A stretch of 64,000 nucleotides of DNA from positions 1 through 64,000 of the forward strand of contig CAJFUB010000028.1 in NCBI GenBank assembly GCA_904420095.1, in the 5' to 3' direction. The notes under the pieces were generated by a model. That model made no database searches, was not told the origin of the DNA, and worked only from the letters and a program-made list of their open reading frames with translations. How positions within the stretch are numbered: position 1 is the stretch's first letter; each line of letters begins with the position of its first letter. Source of the DNA: an uncultured Clostridia bacterium. GTDB lineage: Bacteria > Bacillota > Clostridia > UBA1212 > UBA1255. Shown here piece after piece: positions 24,738-32,018 of the stretch. Both the position numbers and the translations under genes were made by a program.

Positions 24738-26045
24738 AGCCTGGGGGAATTGTTCGAAATATAATTTCGCCAGGTCTGCCGGCTCCGAAGCCATCGTTTT
24801 TTTATAGATCGAACGCAGGCGCCGCGCGGAAAACTTTTTTGTATCGGGGCTGCCGTAGATAAGGGCGGCGAGCGCGGCCATTTCCGCAGAAGACAACGCA
24901 TAACGCCGTCTGAATTGCGTCAGCGCGCATGCGGCGGCTTCCCGCGTCTCGGCCGGCAGCAGCGTTTCCATGCGGTTCCTTCCGAAAAACGACGGCAGCA
25001 GCCATGCCAGCACGCCGCAGATCAAGAAGCAGCCGGCACAAAGAAACGGAAGCGGGACGGATCGGAAAAACTCCGGCGGTACCCAGCGCAGGAGGCGGAG
25101 CACGGCATGGAGCAGGAATCCGGAGCTGCACCAATACAGCAAATGCCCGCGGCCGTAAAGCAGCGTAGGAAAGAAAAGCACAAATACGGCACAGATCGAC
25201 TCCGCAAACAGAAAGGACAGCAGAGCCGGAAGGGCGGAGGAAAACGGGAAAACCGGCAGCAGCGCGCTGGCACCGGTCAGCAGAAGCAATCCGCATACGA
25301 GAATCCGGATTGCTTTTCTGTCAAAGAGCAGGCCAAGCAGAAGTCCGGCGGGGAAAGAAAAAAATCCGGCGATCCGGACGATCTGCTCTGATGGAGCGGA
25401 AGCGCCATCGTACAGCGCCTGAAAAATAAAAAGCTGCAGAACAAGCAGCAGCGCAAGCCCCGCAAACGAAGCAAGCCACAGGCTTTTCATATGCTGCAGC
25501 AAAAAACGAGGCGATCCGTGAGCCTGCTTTGTCCCTGCGGCATTTCTGTAATTCAGCAGAAAAACAAACAGGGGACAAACGGATAAAACCGTAAATTGCA
25601 GGGGAAATGAGATCCTCGGAAGCAGCGGAAGCAAAACGGTATAAAGAGCCTGTCCGGAGGCATATAAGCCAAAGGCAACGCCGAGCTTAAAATAGCGCCG
25701 CTTTTCCGGGGCGGCGGACAGAAAACGGCTCAGGCAAAAAGAAAGCAGCATTCCGGAAAATAACGCAAACGGAATCAGGATGAGCCAGTGAAAGCTACAC
25801 AGTGGAAGCAGCGCCGTAAAGGTAAATGAAATCAACGGGATCCAGCTGCTCAGCTCGCTGAGATAGCTTTCCCAAAGCCCGTATAAGAGAAATCCTGCGC
25901 CAAGGAGCGTAAATGCCGCTGCTTTTTTCACATCCGTACAGCCGTCCGCTTCCTCGATAAGCTGCTGGAGGATTCCCGTACTGCATGCGATCATGCAAAG
26001 CACCGTATATTTAAGCGAGTCCTTCTGCTTCATACAACACCCCAT
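24699..26045 (-). CDS. Polytopic membrane protein with a possible C-terminal LuxR-like helix-turn-helix
   Basis: A 448-residue protein with about a dozen hydrophobic segments over residues 10-370, laid out like a major-facilitator transporter (pairs broken by short basic loops such as RFLSAAPEKRRYFK and LLFDRKAIR). The last 70 residues are soluble: RYALSSAEMAALAALIYGS and FSARRLRSIYKKT resemble a degenerate LuxR helix-turn-helix. That architecture suggests a membrane-bound one-component regulator or sensor, but the LuxR part is weak. AGGA lies 9 nt before ATG 26045. The 3-prime end overlaps the LtaS-like gene tail-to-tail by 39 bp. Confidence 0.6.
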   Translation of the reverse strand: MGCCMKQKDSLKYTVLCMIACSTGILQQLIEEADGCTDVKKAAAFTLLGAGFLLYGLWESYLSELSSWIPLISFTFTALLPLCSFHWLILIPFALFSGMLLSFCLSRFLSAAPEKRRYFKLGVAFGLYASGQALYTVLLPLLPRISFPLQFTVLSVCPLFVFLLNYRNAAGTKQAHGSPRFLLQHMKSLWLASFAGLALLLVLQLFIFQALYDGASAPSEQIVRIAGFFSFPAGLLLGLLFDRKAIRILVCGLLLLTGASALLPVFPFSSALPALLSFLFAESICAVFVLFFPTLLYGRGHLLYWCSSGFLLHAVLRLLRWVPPEFFRSVPLPFLCAGCFLICGVLAWLLPSFFGRNRMETLLPAETREAAACALTQFRRRYALSSAEMAALAALIYGSPDTKKFSARRLRSIYKKTMASEPADLAKLYFEQFPQASGEMTDVIQGGL

Positions 26046-26065
26046 GACGATTGATCCTGATTGCT

Positions 26066-26094
26066 ATTATAGAAAATCAATATGGAGCCGTCAA
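26066..26094 (-). promoter_or_regulatory. Promoter of the membrane-regulator gene
   Basis: Minus-strand TTGACG (26089-26094), 17-nt spacer, TATAAT (26066-26071), about 20 nt from the ATG. Confidence 0.7.
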
Positions 26095-26137
26095 TGTACA
26101 GTTGGTTTCTATTTTTTTTCTAAATATTGGTTGTTTC

Positions 26138-26896
26138 TTAAAAAGGGGTGCATCCGGCCGGTTCCGCTTCGGACGGGCCTTTGCCCGCCGTGAGCGCCTG
26201 CAGATATCTGTAGAGGAAGCTCTGCAGCTTCTCCTGGGTTCTTCGAAACAGCTCCGGCGCCTCGTGTCGGCCGGTGAGTTCATTATTTGATATGATTCTG
26301 ATGCCGATGACCGGAATGTGGTACAAATGGCAGACCTTGTAGGCCGCGGCGCTTTCCATATCCTCACAGAGCTGACCGAACTGTGCGTGGAGCAGATCGA
26401 TGCGGTCCGTTTCTCTGGAAAACAGATCTCCCGAGCCGAGTCTTCCGCGCAGAAGCGTTCCGGCGTAAGGCGTTTGCTCCGCCGCTTGAACCAGCTTCGG
26501 ATCTGCCTCCAGCGGGGCGCCTCCTTTCGTTTCCAGCGGGATCCATTCGAGCGCGTTGCTTCCGGCCCCCTTCTCTCTGATTGGAGATTGCATGCTGTTG
26601 ATGTAAACGGCCGTTTCTCCGATCACGATGTCGCCGATTTCCAGCGTCCGTATGTGGCCTCCTGCCGTTCCCTGATTGATCAGAGCGTCGGGCTTATATC
26701 TTTCGATCCCAAGCATTGTCGAAATACAGGCGTGAAGGATTCCGACCTGCGTCAGAGAAAGAATGATCTTCGTTTCGTGCAGCCCCGTTTCGTAAAAGGA
26801 ATATCCCTTTTGTTCTGTCCAGCGGCCGCCCGGCAGCATTCGAGCCAGAAGCTCGAGTTCTTCCTGCATGGCGCCCTGCACTAAAATGGTAGACAT
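26138..26896 (-). CDS. mtnN: 5-prime-methylthioadenosine/S-adenosylhomocysteine nucleosidase
   Basis: A 252-residue member of the purine nucleoside phosphorylase fold. Hallmarks are ILVQGAMQEELELL at the N-terminus, NQGTAGGH, LGSGDLFSRE, and the substrate-binding CEDMESAAAYKVC, followed by a helix with the ISNNELTG catalytic region. It cleaves methylthioadenosine and S-adenosylhomocysteine to adenine and thioribose compounds, clearing SAM by-products. GGAGG precedes the ATG. It has its own promoter and stands alone. Confidence 0.85.
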   Translation of the reverse strand: MSTILVQGAMQEELELLARMLPGGRWTEQKGYSFYETGLHETKIILSLTQVGILHACISTMLGIERYKPDALINQGTAGGHIRTLEIGDIVIGETAVYINSMQSPIREKGAGSNALEWIPLETKGGAPLEADPKLVQAAEQTPYAGTLLRGRLGSGDLFSRETDRIDLLHAQFGQLCEDMESAAAYKVCHLYHIPVIGIRIISNNELTGRHEAPELFRRTQEKLQSFLYRYLQALTAGKGPSEAEPAGCTPF

Positions 26897-26927
26897 ATTC
26901 TGCCCGCCTCCGTTTCAGATTTTATGC

Positions 26928-26957
26928 ATTGTATCATATTTTTCGGCCTTCGGGCAA
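26928..26957 (-). promoter_or_regulatory. Promoter of mtnN
   Basis: Minus-strand TTGCCC (26952-26957), 18-nt spacer, TACAAT (26928-26933). Confidence 0.55.
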
Positions 26958-26970
26958 GCTTCGGAAGAGA

Positions 26971-26999
26971 TTGAATTTTGCGGCGCGGTATGATAAGAT
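26971..26999 (+). promoter_or_regulatory. Promoter of the iorA-iorB-paaK operon
   Basis: TTGAAT (26971-26976), 17-nt spacer, TAAGAT (26994-26999), about 40 nt before iorA. It diverges from the mtnN promoter. Confidence 0.55.
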
Positions 27000-27041
27000 T
27001 CCGATATTAAATAGATCCTGCCGCAAAGAGGTTGAATTTAG

Positions 27042-28898
27042 ATGAAACAGAAATTTTTAATGGGAAATGAAGCAATCGGGCTCGGTGCCGTCCATGCGGG
27101 CGTCGATCTCGTGTGCGGATACCCTGGAACGCCGTCCACGGAAATTTTGGAAACGGTAGCAAAAATAAACGACACGCTGCAGCATAAGATATTTGTAGAA
27201 TGGTCCGTCAATGAAAAGACTGCCGTAGAAGTGGCGGCCGGCGCCTGCCTGGCCGGCCGGCGCGCGCTTGTGACAATGAAGCAGGTCGGTCTGAATGTTG
27301 CCGCAGACCCGCTGCTGAGTCTGGCCTATGTGGGGATTAAGGGTGGAATGGTCCTTGCTGTAGCCGACGATCCCGGGCCGATTTCCTCTCAGACGGAACA
27401 GGATACGCGGACCTTTGCCTCCTTCTGCAAAATTCCCGTATTCGACCCGAGCTCTCCGGAAGAAGCTTATGAGCTCGTCCGGGAGGCCTTCCGGTTTTCA
27501 GAGGAATACGGAACGCCAGTGCTGCTGCGGCCGACAACGCGAATCTGCCACGGCTGCGCATCTGTAAAGGTGGAAGACTTTGCGGATGTGGAGCGGCCGC
27601 AGGAGGGCTTTGTAAAAGACACGGCGAAATGGGTGATTTTCCCGAAAACTTCTTATCTGAACCATGCAAGAATCGAAAGAAGAAATGCAGAGCTCGAGGG
27701 GATCCTCTCAAAACGGCCGTATAACCGCATCGTATCCGTCGGACAAGGCGCGCCGATCGCCGTTGCCGCCGGAGGGATCAGCTATGAATATGTCCGGGAA
27801 GCCGCAGAGCTCCTGCGGGCAGAACCGGGAAACGGAGAAATTTCATTTGAAATTCTTAAAATCACAACACCTTTCCCGTTTCCGGCCGATTTGGCTCGGG
27901 AATTTCTTGAAAAGCATCCGAAAATTCTGACGGTCGAAGAGCTCGATCCCGTGATAGAACGCGCACTCGTTTATCTGTGCGGCAAATACCATATCGACAG
28001 CGAAGTCCGCGGAAAAATCACCGGCGATCTCCCGTCCGCGGGGGAAAACACCGTATCAGAGATTCTGAAAGCGCTCCGGCAGTTTGCCGGCCTCCCGGCA
28101 AAACCGGAAGCCTCGGAGGCTTCTGCTCTTTTACCGGAGCTTCCGGTCCGTCCGCCTGTGCTCTGCGCCGGCTGTCCGCACCGCGGATCCTTTTATGCCG
28201 TGAAAAAGGCCGTAAAGGAATTGGGCCGCAGCGCCGTATACAGCGGCGATATCGGCTGCTATACGCTTGGAAATGCGCGTCCCCTGGACATGGTGGACAC
28301 CTGCCTTTGCATGGGAGCTGGCGTGACGATGGCGCAGGGCTTGCAGATTGCGGAGCCGGGCGTTCTGCATTTTGCCTTTATTGGGGATTCCACATTTTTT
28401 GCCTCCGGTATTCCGGGCGTAATCAATGCGCTCTATAACCGAACGGATCTTATTCTGATCATACTTGATAATGCTACCACCGCAATGACGGGGCACCAGC
28501 CGCATCCGGGAACCGGCGTTACAATGATGGGGGAGGTTTCCGAAAAGATCAGCATCGAAAAGCTTTTGCGGGCGGCGGGAGTAGAACGCGTCATAACGGC
28601 AGATCCGCTGCGGATCAGGGAGGCGGCGGATGCCGTCAAAGAGGTCTGTGCGGGAACGGGAGTGCGTGCCGTGATTTTCCGCTCTCCTTGTATCGCGAAA
28701 ATCCGTCCCGCTGCACCTGCCGAAATACGGCAGGACCTCTGCATAAAATGCAAAAGATGCATTACGGAAATCGGATGTCCGGCAATTACGGCAGAGCCCG
28801 GCAGGATTCAAGTCGACAGCACACTCTGTACAGGCTGCGGCCTTTGCACCGGTGTATGTCCCGTAGGTGCGATTGAGACGGGAGGAGACGCAGAATGA
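27042..28898 (+). CDS. iorA: Indolepyruvate ferredoxin oxidoreductase, alpha subunit
   Basis: A 618-residue alpha subunit. It has the pyrimidine-binding N-terminus (MGNEAIGLGAVHAGVDLVCGYPGTPSTEIL is the usual entry), an HRGSFYAVKK and GDIGCYTLG region, the thiamine diphosphate motif GDSTFF...LIILDN, and two C-terminal 4Fe-4S clusters: C567/C570/C573/C579 and C596/C599/C602/C606. With IorB it converts indole-, phenyl- and hydroxyphenyl-pyruvate with CoA to aryl-acetyl-CoA, CO2 and reduced ferredoxin, in the cytoplasm. It is oxygen-sensitive, so the host is anaerobic. GAGG precedes the ATG. IorB overlaps by 4 nt and paaK follows. Confidence 0.92.
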   Translation: MKQKFLMGNEAIGLGAVHAGVDLVCGYPGTPSTEILETVAKINDTLQHKIFVEWSVNEKTAVEVAAGACLAGRRALVTMKQVGLNVAADPLLSLAYVGIKGGMVLAVADDPGPISSQTEQDTRTFASFCKIPVFDPSSPEEAYELVREAFRFSEEYGTPVLLRPTTRICHGCASVKVEDFADVERPQEGFVKDTAKWVIFPKTSYLNHARIERRNAELEGILSKRPYNRIVSVGQGAPIAVAAGGISYEYVREAAELLRAEPGNGEISFEILKITTPFPFPADLAREFLEKHPKILTVEELDPVIERALVYLCGKYHIDSEVRGKITGDLPSAGENTVSEILKALRQFAGLPAKPEASEASALLPELPVRPPVLCAGCPHRGSFYAVKKAVKELGRSAVYSGDIGCYTLGNARPLDMVDTCLCMGAGVTMAQGLQIAEPGVLHFAFIGDSTFFASGIPGVINALYNRTDLILIILDNATTAMTGHQPHPGTGVTMMGEVSEKISIEKLLRAAGVERVITADPLRIREAADAVKEVCAGTGVRAVIFRSPCIAKIRPAAPAEIRQDLCIKCKRCITEIGCPAITAEPGRIQVDSTLCTGCGLCTGVCPVGAIETGGDAE

Positions 28899-29494
28899 CA
28901 ACGAATATTTTACTGTGCGGCGTTGGAGGACAGGGAACCGTTCTGGCGTCAAAGCTGATCGCGGAGGCGGCAATGCGCCGGGGCTTTGCGGTGAGGACGG
29001 CAGAAACGATCGGTATGGCGCAAAGAGGCGGCTGCGTTGCGAGCCACGTGCGGATCGGGCATGAAATCCATTCTCCGCTGATTCCGAACGCAAGCGCCGA
29101 CCTCATCATCGGCTTTGAGCCTGCGGAAGCGATTCGCGCTCTCCCGTATTTGAAAAAGGATGGCGCGGTGGTTGCCTCGCGCAAAAGGATCCAGCCCGTT
29201 ACGGCCGCGCTTGGCGGAAAGGCCGGGGATCCGGAGCAATACGCCGCGTATCTCCGGAAAAACATTGCGGATCTTGTTCTTGTGGATACGGATGACGTCT
29301 GCCGCCGGCTGGGATCCTATAAAATCCTGAATACCATATTGCTTGGCGCCGCCGTACAGGCCGGAAAGCTACCGTTTACGATTAAGGAGCTGGAAGAGGT
29401 CATCCGAGGCAAGCTCCCGGAAAAATTTCATAATATTAATATAGAGGCGTTAAACGCGTCGGATATGCAGAGGTGTAAAAATGAAAATGAATGA
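28895..29494 (+). CDS. iorB: Indolepyruvate ferredoxin oxidoreductase, beta subunit
   Basis: A 199-residue beta (gamma-type) subunit: NILLCGVGGQGTVLASKLIA at the start, TAETIGMAQRGGCVASHVRIG, and the C-terminal TIKELEEVIRGKLPEKFHNINIEAL pattern. ATGA overlap with iorA gives coupled synthesis of the two subunits. Confidence 0.9.
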   Translation: MTTNILLCGVGGQGTVLASKLIAEAAMRRGFAVRTAETIGMAQRGGCVASHVRIGHEIHSPLIPNASADLIIGFEPAEAIRALPYLKKDGAVVASRKRIQPVTAALGGKAGDPEQYAAYLRKNIADLVLVDTDDVCRRLGSYKILNTILLGAAVQAGKLPFTIKELEEVIRGKLPEKFHNINIEALNASDMQRCKNENE

Positions 29495-30713
29495 AACACA
29501 GTTCCGGATCATCAAGGAGCAGCTTCGAAGGCTTGCCTCTCAGGAGGGCTTTTACCGCGAAAAGCTCAGAGGCTTTGACACGGAGGCCGTCCGGACGCCG
29601 GAGGATTTTGCCAGCGTGCCGTTCACATGGAAGGGCGATCTGCGGGAAGCGTATCCGCTGGGGCTCCAGGCGGTGCCGGACGAACAAATCGTGCGCATCC
29701 ACTCTTCGTCGGGCACGACAGGCGTGCCGGTGATCATTCCTTATACAAAGCGCGACGTGGAGGATTGGGCGCTGATGTTCAAGCGCTGCTATGAAACGGC
29801 CGGCGTAACGCCTCTGGATCGGGTCCATATTACTCCAGGCTACGGGCTTTGGACGGCGGGAATCGGATTTCAGGCGGGAGCGGAGCTGCTGGGCGCCATG
29901 GCGATTCCGATGGGGCCGGGCAATACCGACAAGCAGCTGAAGATGATGATGGATCTGAAATCGACCGTGCTTTGCGCCACGTCTTCTTATGCGCTGCTGC
30001 TTGCGGAGGAAATTGCAAGGCGCGGCATCGGCGACAAAATTTATCTCCGGAAGGCGCTGATCGGCTCCGAGCGATGGGGCGAAAAAATGCGCCGCAGGAT
30101 TGCACGCGAGCTTGGCGTAAAATTATACGATATTTACGGTCTGACAGAAGTTTACGGACCGGGAATCGGCATCAGCTGCGACCACAGCTGCGGCATGCAT
30201 TATTGGGACGATTATTTTTATTTTGAAATCGTAGATCCCAAGACGGGGAAAAACGTTCCTGACGGGGAAATCGGCGAGCTTGTGATTACGACGCTCCGGA
30301 AGGAGGGTGCTCCGCTGATCCGTTATCGGACGCATGATCTGACGCGCTTCCGCACGAGAGAGTGTCCCTGTGGGAGCAGATATCCCAGAATCGATACGAT
30401 CTTGGGACGAACCGACGATATGGTCAAAGTAAAAGGCGTCAATATTTTTCCCAGCCAGATCGATGAGATGCTGCTTGGCGTAGAGGGAGCTTCCAGCGAA
30501 TACCAGTTTATGATCGATCACCTAAATGGAAAGGATCTCTGCACGCTGTTCGTCGAGGCGGAGGCCGGCGTCGACCGGGGCCAACTGGAGGAGTCGGTCA
30601 GAGCGGCATTTAAAGCAAAAATCGGCATTTTGGTCAATGTTATGCCGGTAGCGGTCGGCGAGCTTCCGCGCAGTGAAAAGAAATCCACCAGAATTTTCGA
30701 TAACCGCTATTGA
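29481..30713 (+). CDS. paaK: Phenylacetate-CoA ligase-type AMP-forming enzyme
   Basis: A 410-residue adenylate-forming enzyme. Motifs are IHSSSGTTGVPVIIPYT (ATP loop), YGLTEVYGPG, the Cys-rich FRTRECPCGSRYPRIDTILG and the C-terminal VKGVNIFPSQIDEMLL. It overlaps iorB by 14 nt. With IorAB making aryl-acetyl-CoA, this enzyme could either release the acid and recover ATP in reverse or activate arylacetates. The operon order is found in anaerobes that ferment Trp, Phe and Tyr to indoleacetate, phenylacetate and hydroxyphenylacetate. Substrate and direction cannot be read from sequence. Confidence 0.88.
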   Translation: MKMNETQFRIIKEQLRRLASQEGFYREKLRGFDTEAVRTPEDFASVPFTWKGDLREAYPLGLQAVPDEQIVRIHSSSGTTGVPVIIPYTKRDVEDWALMFKRCYETAGVTPLDRVHITPGYGLWTAGIGFQAGAELLGAMAIPMGPGNTDKQLKMMMDLKSTVLCATSSYALLLAEEIARRGIGDKIYLRKALIGSERWGEKMRRRIARELGVKLYDIYGLTEVYGPGIGISCDHSCGMHYWDDYFYFEIVDPKTGKNVPDGEIGELVITTLRKEGAPLIRYRTHDLTRFRTRECPCGSRYPRIDTILGRTDDMVKVKGVNIFPSQIDEMLLGVEGASSEYQFMIDHLNGKDLCTLFVEAEAGVDRGQLEESVRAAFKAKIGILVNVMPVAVGELPRSEKKSTRIFDNRY

Positions 30714-30732
30714 AGCAGAATGAGAGGAACCG

Positions 30733-31461
30733 ATGAAACGTGCGTGTTTTTTAAAAACGCTGTGCAAAATACTCGCCTGCGGGACGCTGCTGCTCACCAT
30801 TGGGGTGTTTTTGGAACGCAGCAGAAAGTATTATGTGGGTTCTGAATCCGGCGGTGCGCGGAAGCTCGTCTGCGCTTCTCTGGAAGAGGCGAAAGAGCTG
30901 GCCGACCGGAACGCCGTGTACGGCTGGAGCGTCTTTGATTTCAGCGGCAGCGTTGTTTATACGACGTATTCGCCCCTGGCCGCCGATATTTTGCGGGAGG
31001 CCAAAAAAATAACGGATTATGTGCGGGAAGCGGAGTTTACCTACGGCGATGCGCCGATTAATCCGGCGATCGACTGCAGCGCCAAAAAGGTCAGCTGCGA
31101 CAGACTCGTCGGATGGGTGATGTATAACGTCGGCTTTACGGATCAGCCGGAACAGAGCGGTCTTTTCGTATACGCAGGTGGAGATCCGCGGGATCTGCCT
31201 TCTTGGTGCGAGCGTCACGGATTCATAAAAATCACGGAGGTATCGGAGCTTCTGCCGGGCGATATCGTCTTCGTCCATCCGCAAAAGACGGCGTCCGGCA
31301 CCGTATACGCGGGGCATACTTTTATTCATGCCGGAGCGGGCGAAACCAGCGGAGAATATTACCGCTATGACTGCGGCACGAATGAACGCATCAGAAGCGT
31401 TCAGCCGTCCAGCGAGCCGATCGTGAATTTTATGTATGCCTATAGGCCGGTGCGCGGATGA
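30733..31461 (+). CDS. Membrane-anchored NlpC/P60-like cysteine hydrolase
   Basis: A 242-residue protein with an N-terminal membrane segment (ILACGTLLLTIGVFLE), then a domain paralogous to the N-terminal 215 residues of the fusion at 8674-11223. The putative Cys is C122 (KVSCDRLVGWVMYNVGF), LLPGDIVFVHP is the NlpC-type strand, and H195/H199 are in AGHTFIHAG. The shared features FTYGxAPINPA, GFTDQP and YRYDCG make a common origin clear. Here the single helix would put the domain outside, in reach of the wall. It follows paaK by 19 nt and may be the end of that operon, though no metabolic link is evident. Peptidoglycan or amide hydrolysis is the likely activity. Confidence 0.7.
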   Translation: MKRACFLKTLCKILACGTLLLTIGVFLERSRKYYVGSESGGARKLVCASLEEAKELADRNAVYGWSVFDFSGSVVYTTYSPLAADILREAKKITDYVREAEFTYGDAPINPAIDCSAKKVSCDRLVGWVMYNVGFTDQPEQSGLFVYAGGDPRDLPSWCERHGFIKITEVSELLPGDIVFVHPQKTASGTVYAGHTFIHAGAGETSGEYYRYDCGTNERIRSVQPSSEPIVNFMYAYRPVRG

Positions 31462-31469
31462 CCGCTTGC

Positions 31470-31498
31470 TTGACAGCCAGACGGAAGTGTGCTACTAT
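31470..31498 (+). promoter_or_regulatory. Promoter of rpsO
   Basis: TTGACA (31470-31475), 17-nt spacer, TACTAT (31493-31498). It starts 9 nt after the preceding stop. Confidence 0.75.
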
Positions 31499-31582
31499 AT
31501 CTGGCGATACCGCTTTCGCGGAAGCAGGAAACTCCAACCGCTCCCATGATTGCGGCGATTTCGGAAATAAAGGAGATTTGTT
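31499..31582 (+). ncRNA. rpsO leader, possible S15-binding autoregulatory element
   Basis: An 80-nt leader with a small CCGC-TTT-GCGG hairpin followed by GGAAGCAGGAAACTCC and a second arm near GATTGCGG, then AAAGGAG. Ribosomal S15 commonly represses its own mRNA through leader structures; I infer that here from position and folding, without a covariance match. Confidence 0.35.
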
Positions 31583-31846
31583 ATGACAAAAGAAAGAAAA
31601 CAGGAAATCATTGCGGCGTACGGGCTGCACGAGGGCGATACGGGTTCTCCGGAGGTACAGGTTGCGCTGCTTACGGAACGCATCAACCATCTGAACGAAC
31701 ATTTGAAGACGCACAAGAAAGATCACCATTCCAGAAGAGGCCTTCTGATGATGGTCGGACAGAGAAGGGGACTGCTGAACTATCTGATCAAAATTGACGT
31801 CGAAAGATACCGCGTTCTGATAGAAAAGCTCGGACTCAGAAAGTAA
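31583..31846 (+). CDS. rpsO: 30S ribosomal protein S15
   Basis: An 87-residue S15 of normal length. Diagnostic stretches are [37 protein letters not shown] and QRRGLLNYL. It binds 16S rRNA helices h20-h22 in the platform. AAAGGAG precedes the ATG. It is followed by a terminator and then pnp, a gene order conserved across bacteria. Confidence 0.97.
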   Translation: MTKERKQEIIAAYGLHEGDTGSPEVQVALLTERINHLNEHLKTHKKDHHSRRGLLMMVGQRRGLLNYLIKIDVERYRVLIEKLGLRK

Positions 31847-31858
31847 TCGGGATCACAG

Positions 31859-31894
31859 GCGGAAGCCTTGCAGAAGCAAGGATTCCGCTTTTTT
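31859..31894 (+). terminator. Terminator between rpsO and pnp
   Basis: GCGGAAGCCTTGC, AGAA loop, GCAAGGATTCCGC, then six T. pnp is probably reached by partial read-through or processing. Confidence 0.85.
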
Positions 31895-31912
31895 ACAGAA
31901 TTTATTTACCGA

Positions 31913-31998
31913 GACAGCGCAGGTAGAGCGTAGATTGTACGTTAACGGACGGAATTTCCGGCGATTAGCGCAGAATCTACAAGCTACCGCCTGTCCGG
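31913..31998 (+). ncRNA. Long imperfect hairpin in the pnp leader, possible RNase III site
   Basis: Nested arms GACAG/CTGTC, GGTAG/CTACC and GTAGATT/AATCTAC enclose the leader upstream of pnp. In enterobacteria the pnp leader hairpin is cut by RNase III and then used by PNPase to repress itself; a similar role is inferred here from position and shape only. Confidence 0.45.
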
Positions 31999-32018
31999 GA
32001 AAATTGAAAGGAGAAATT

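Noticed and set aside
31935-32018. N-terminal extension of PNPase
   Set aside because: The extra 28 codons fold into the leader hairpin, have no family match, and ATG 32019 has a perfect AAAGGAG.
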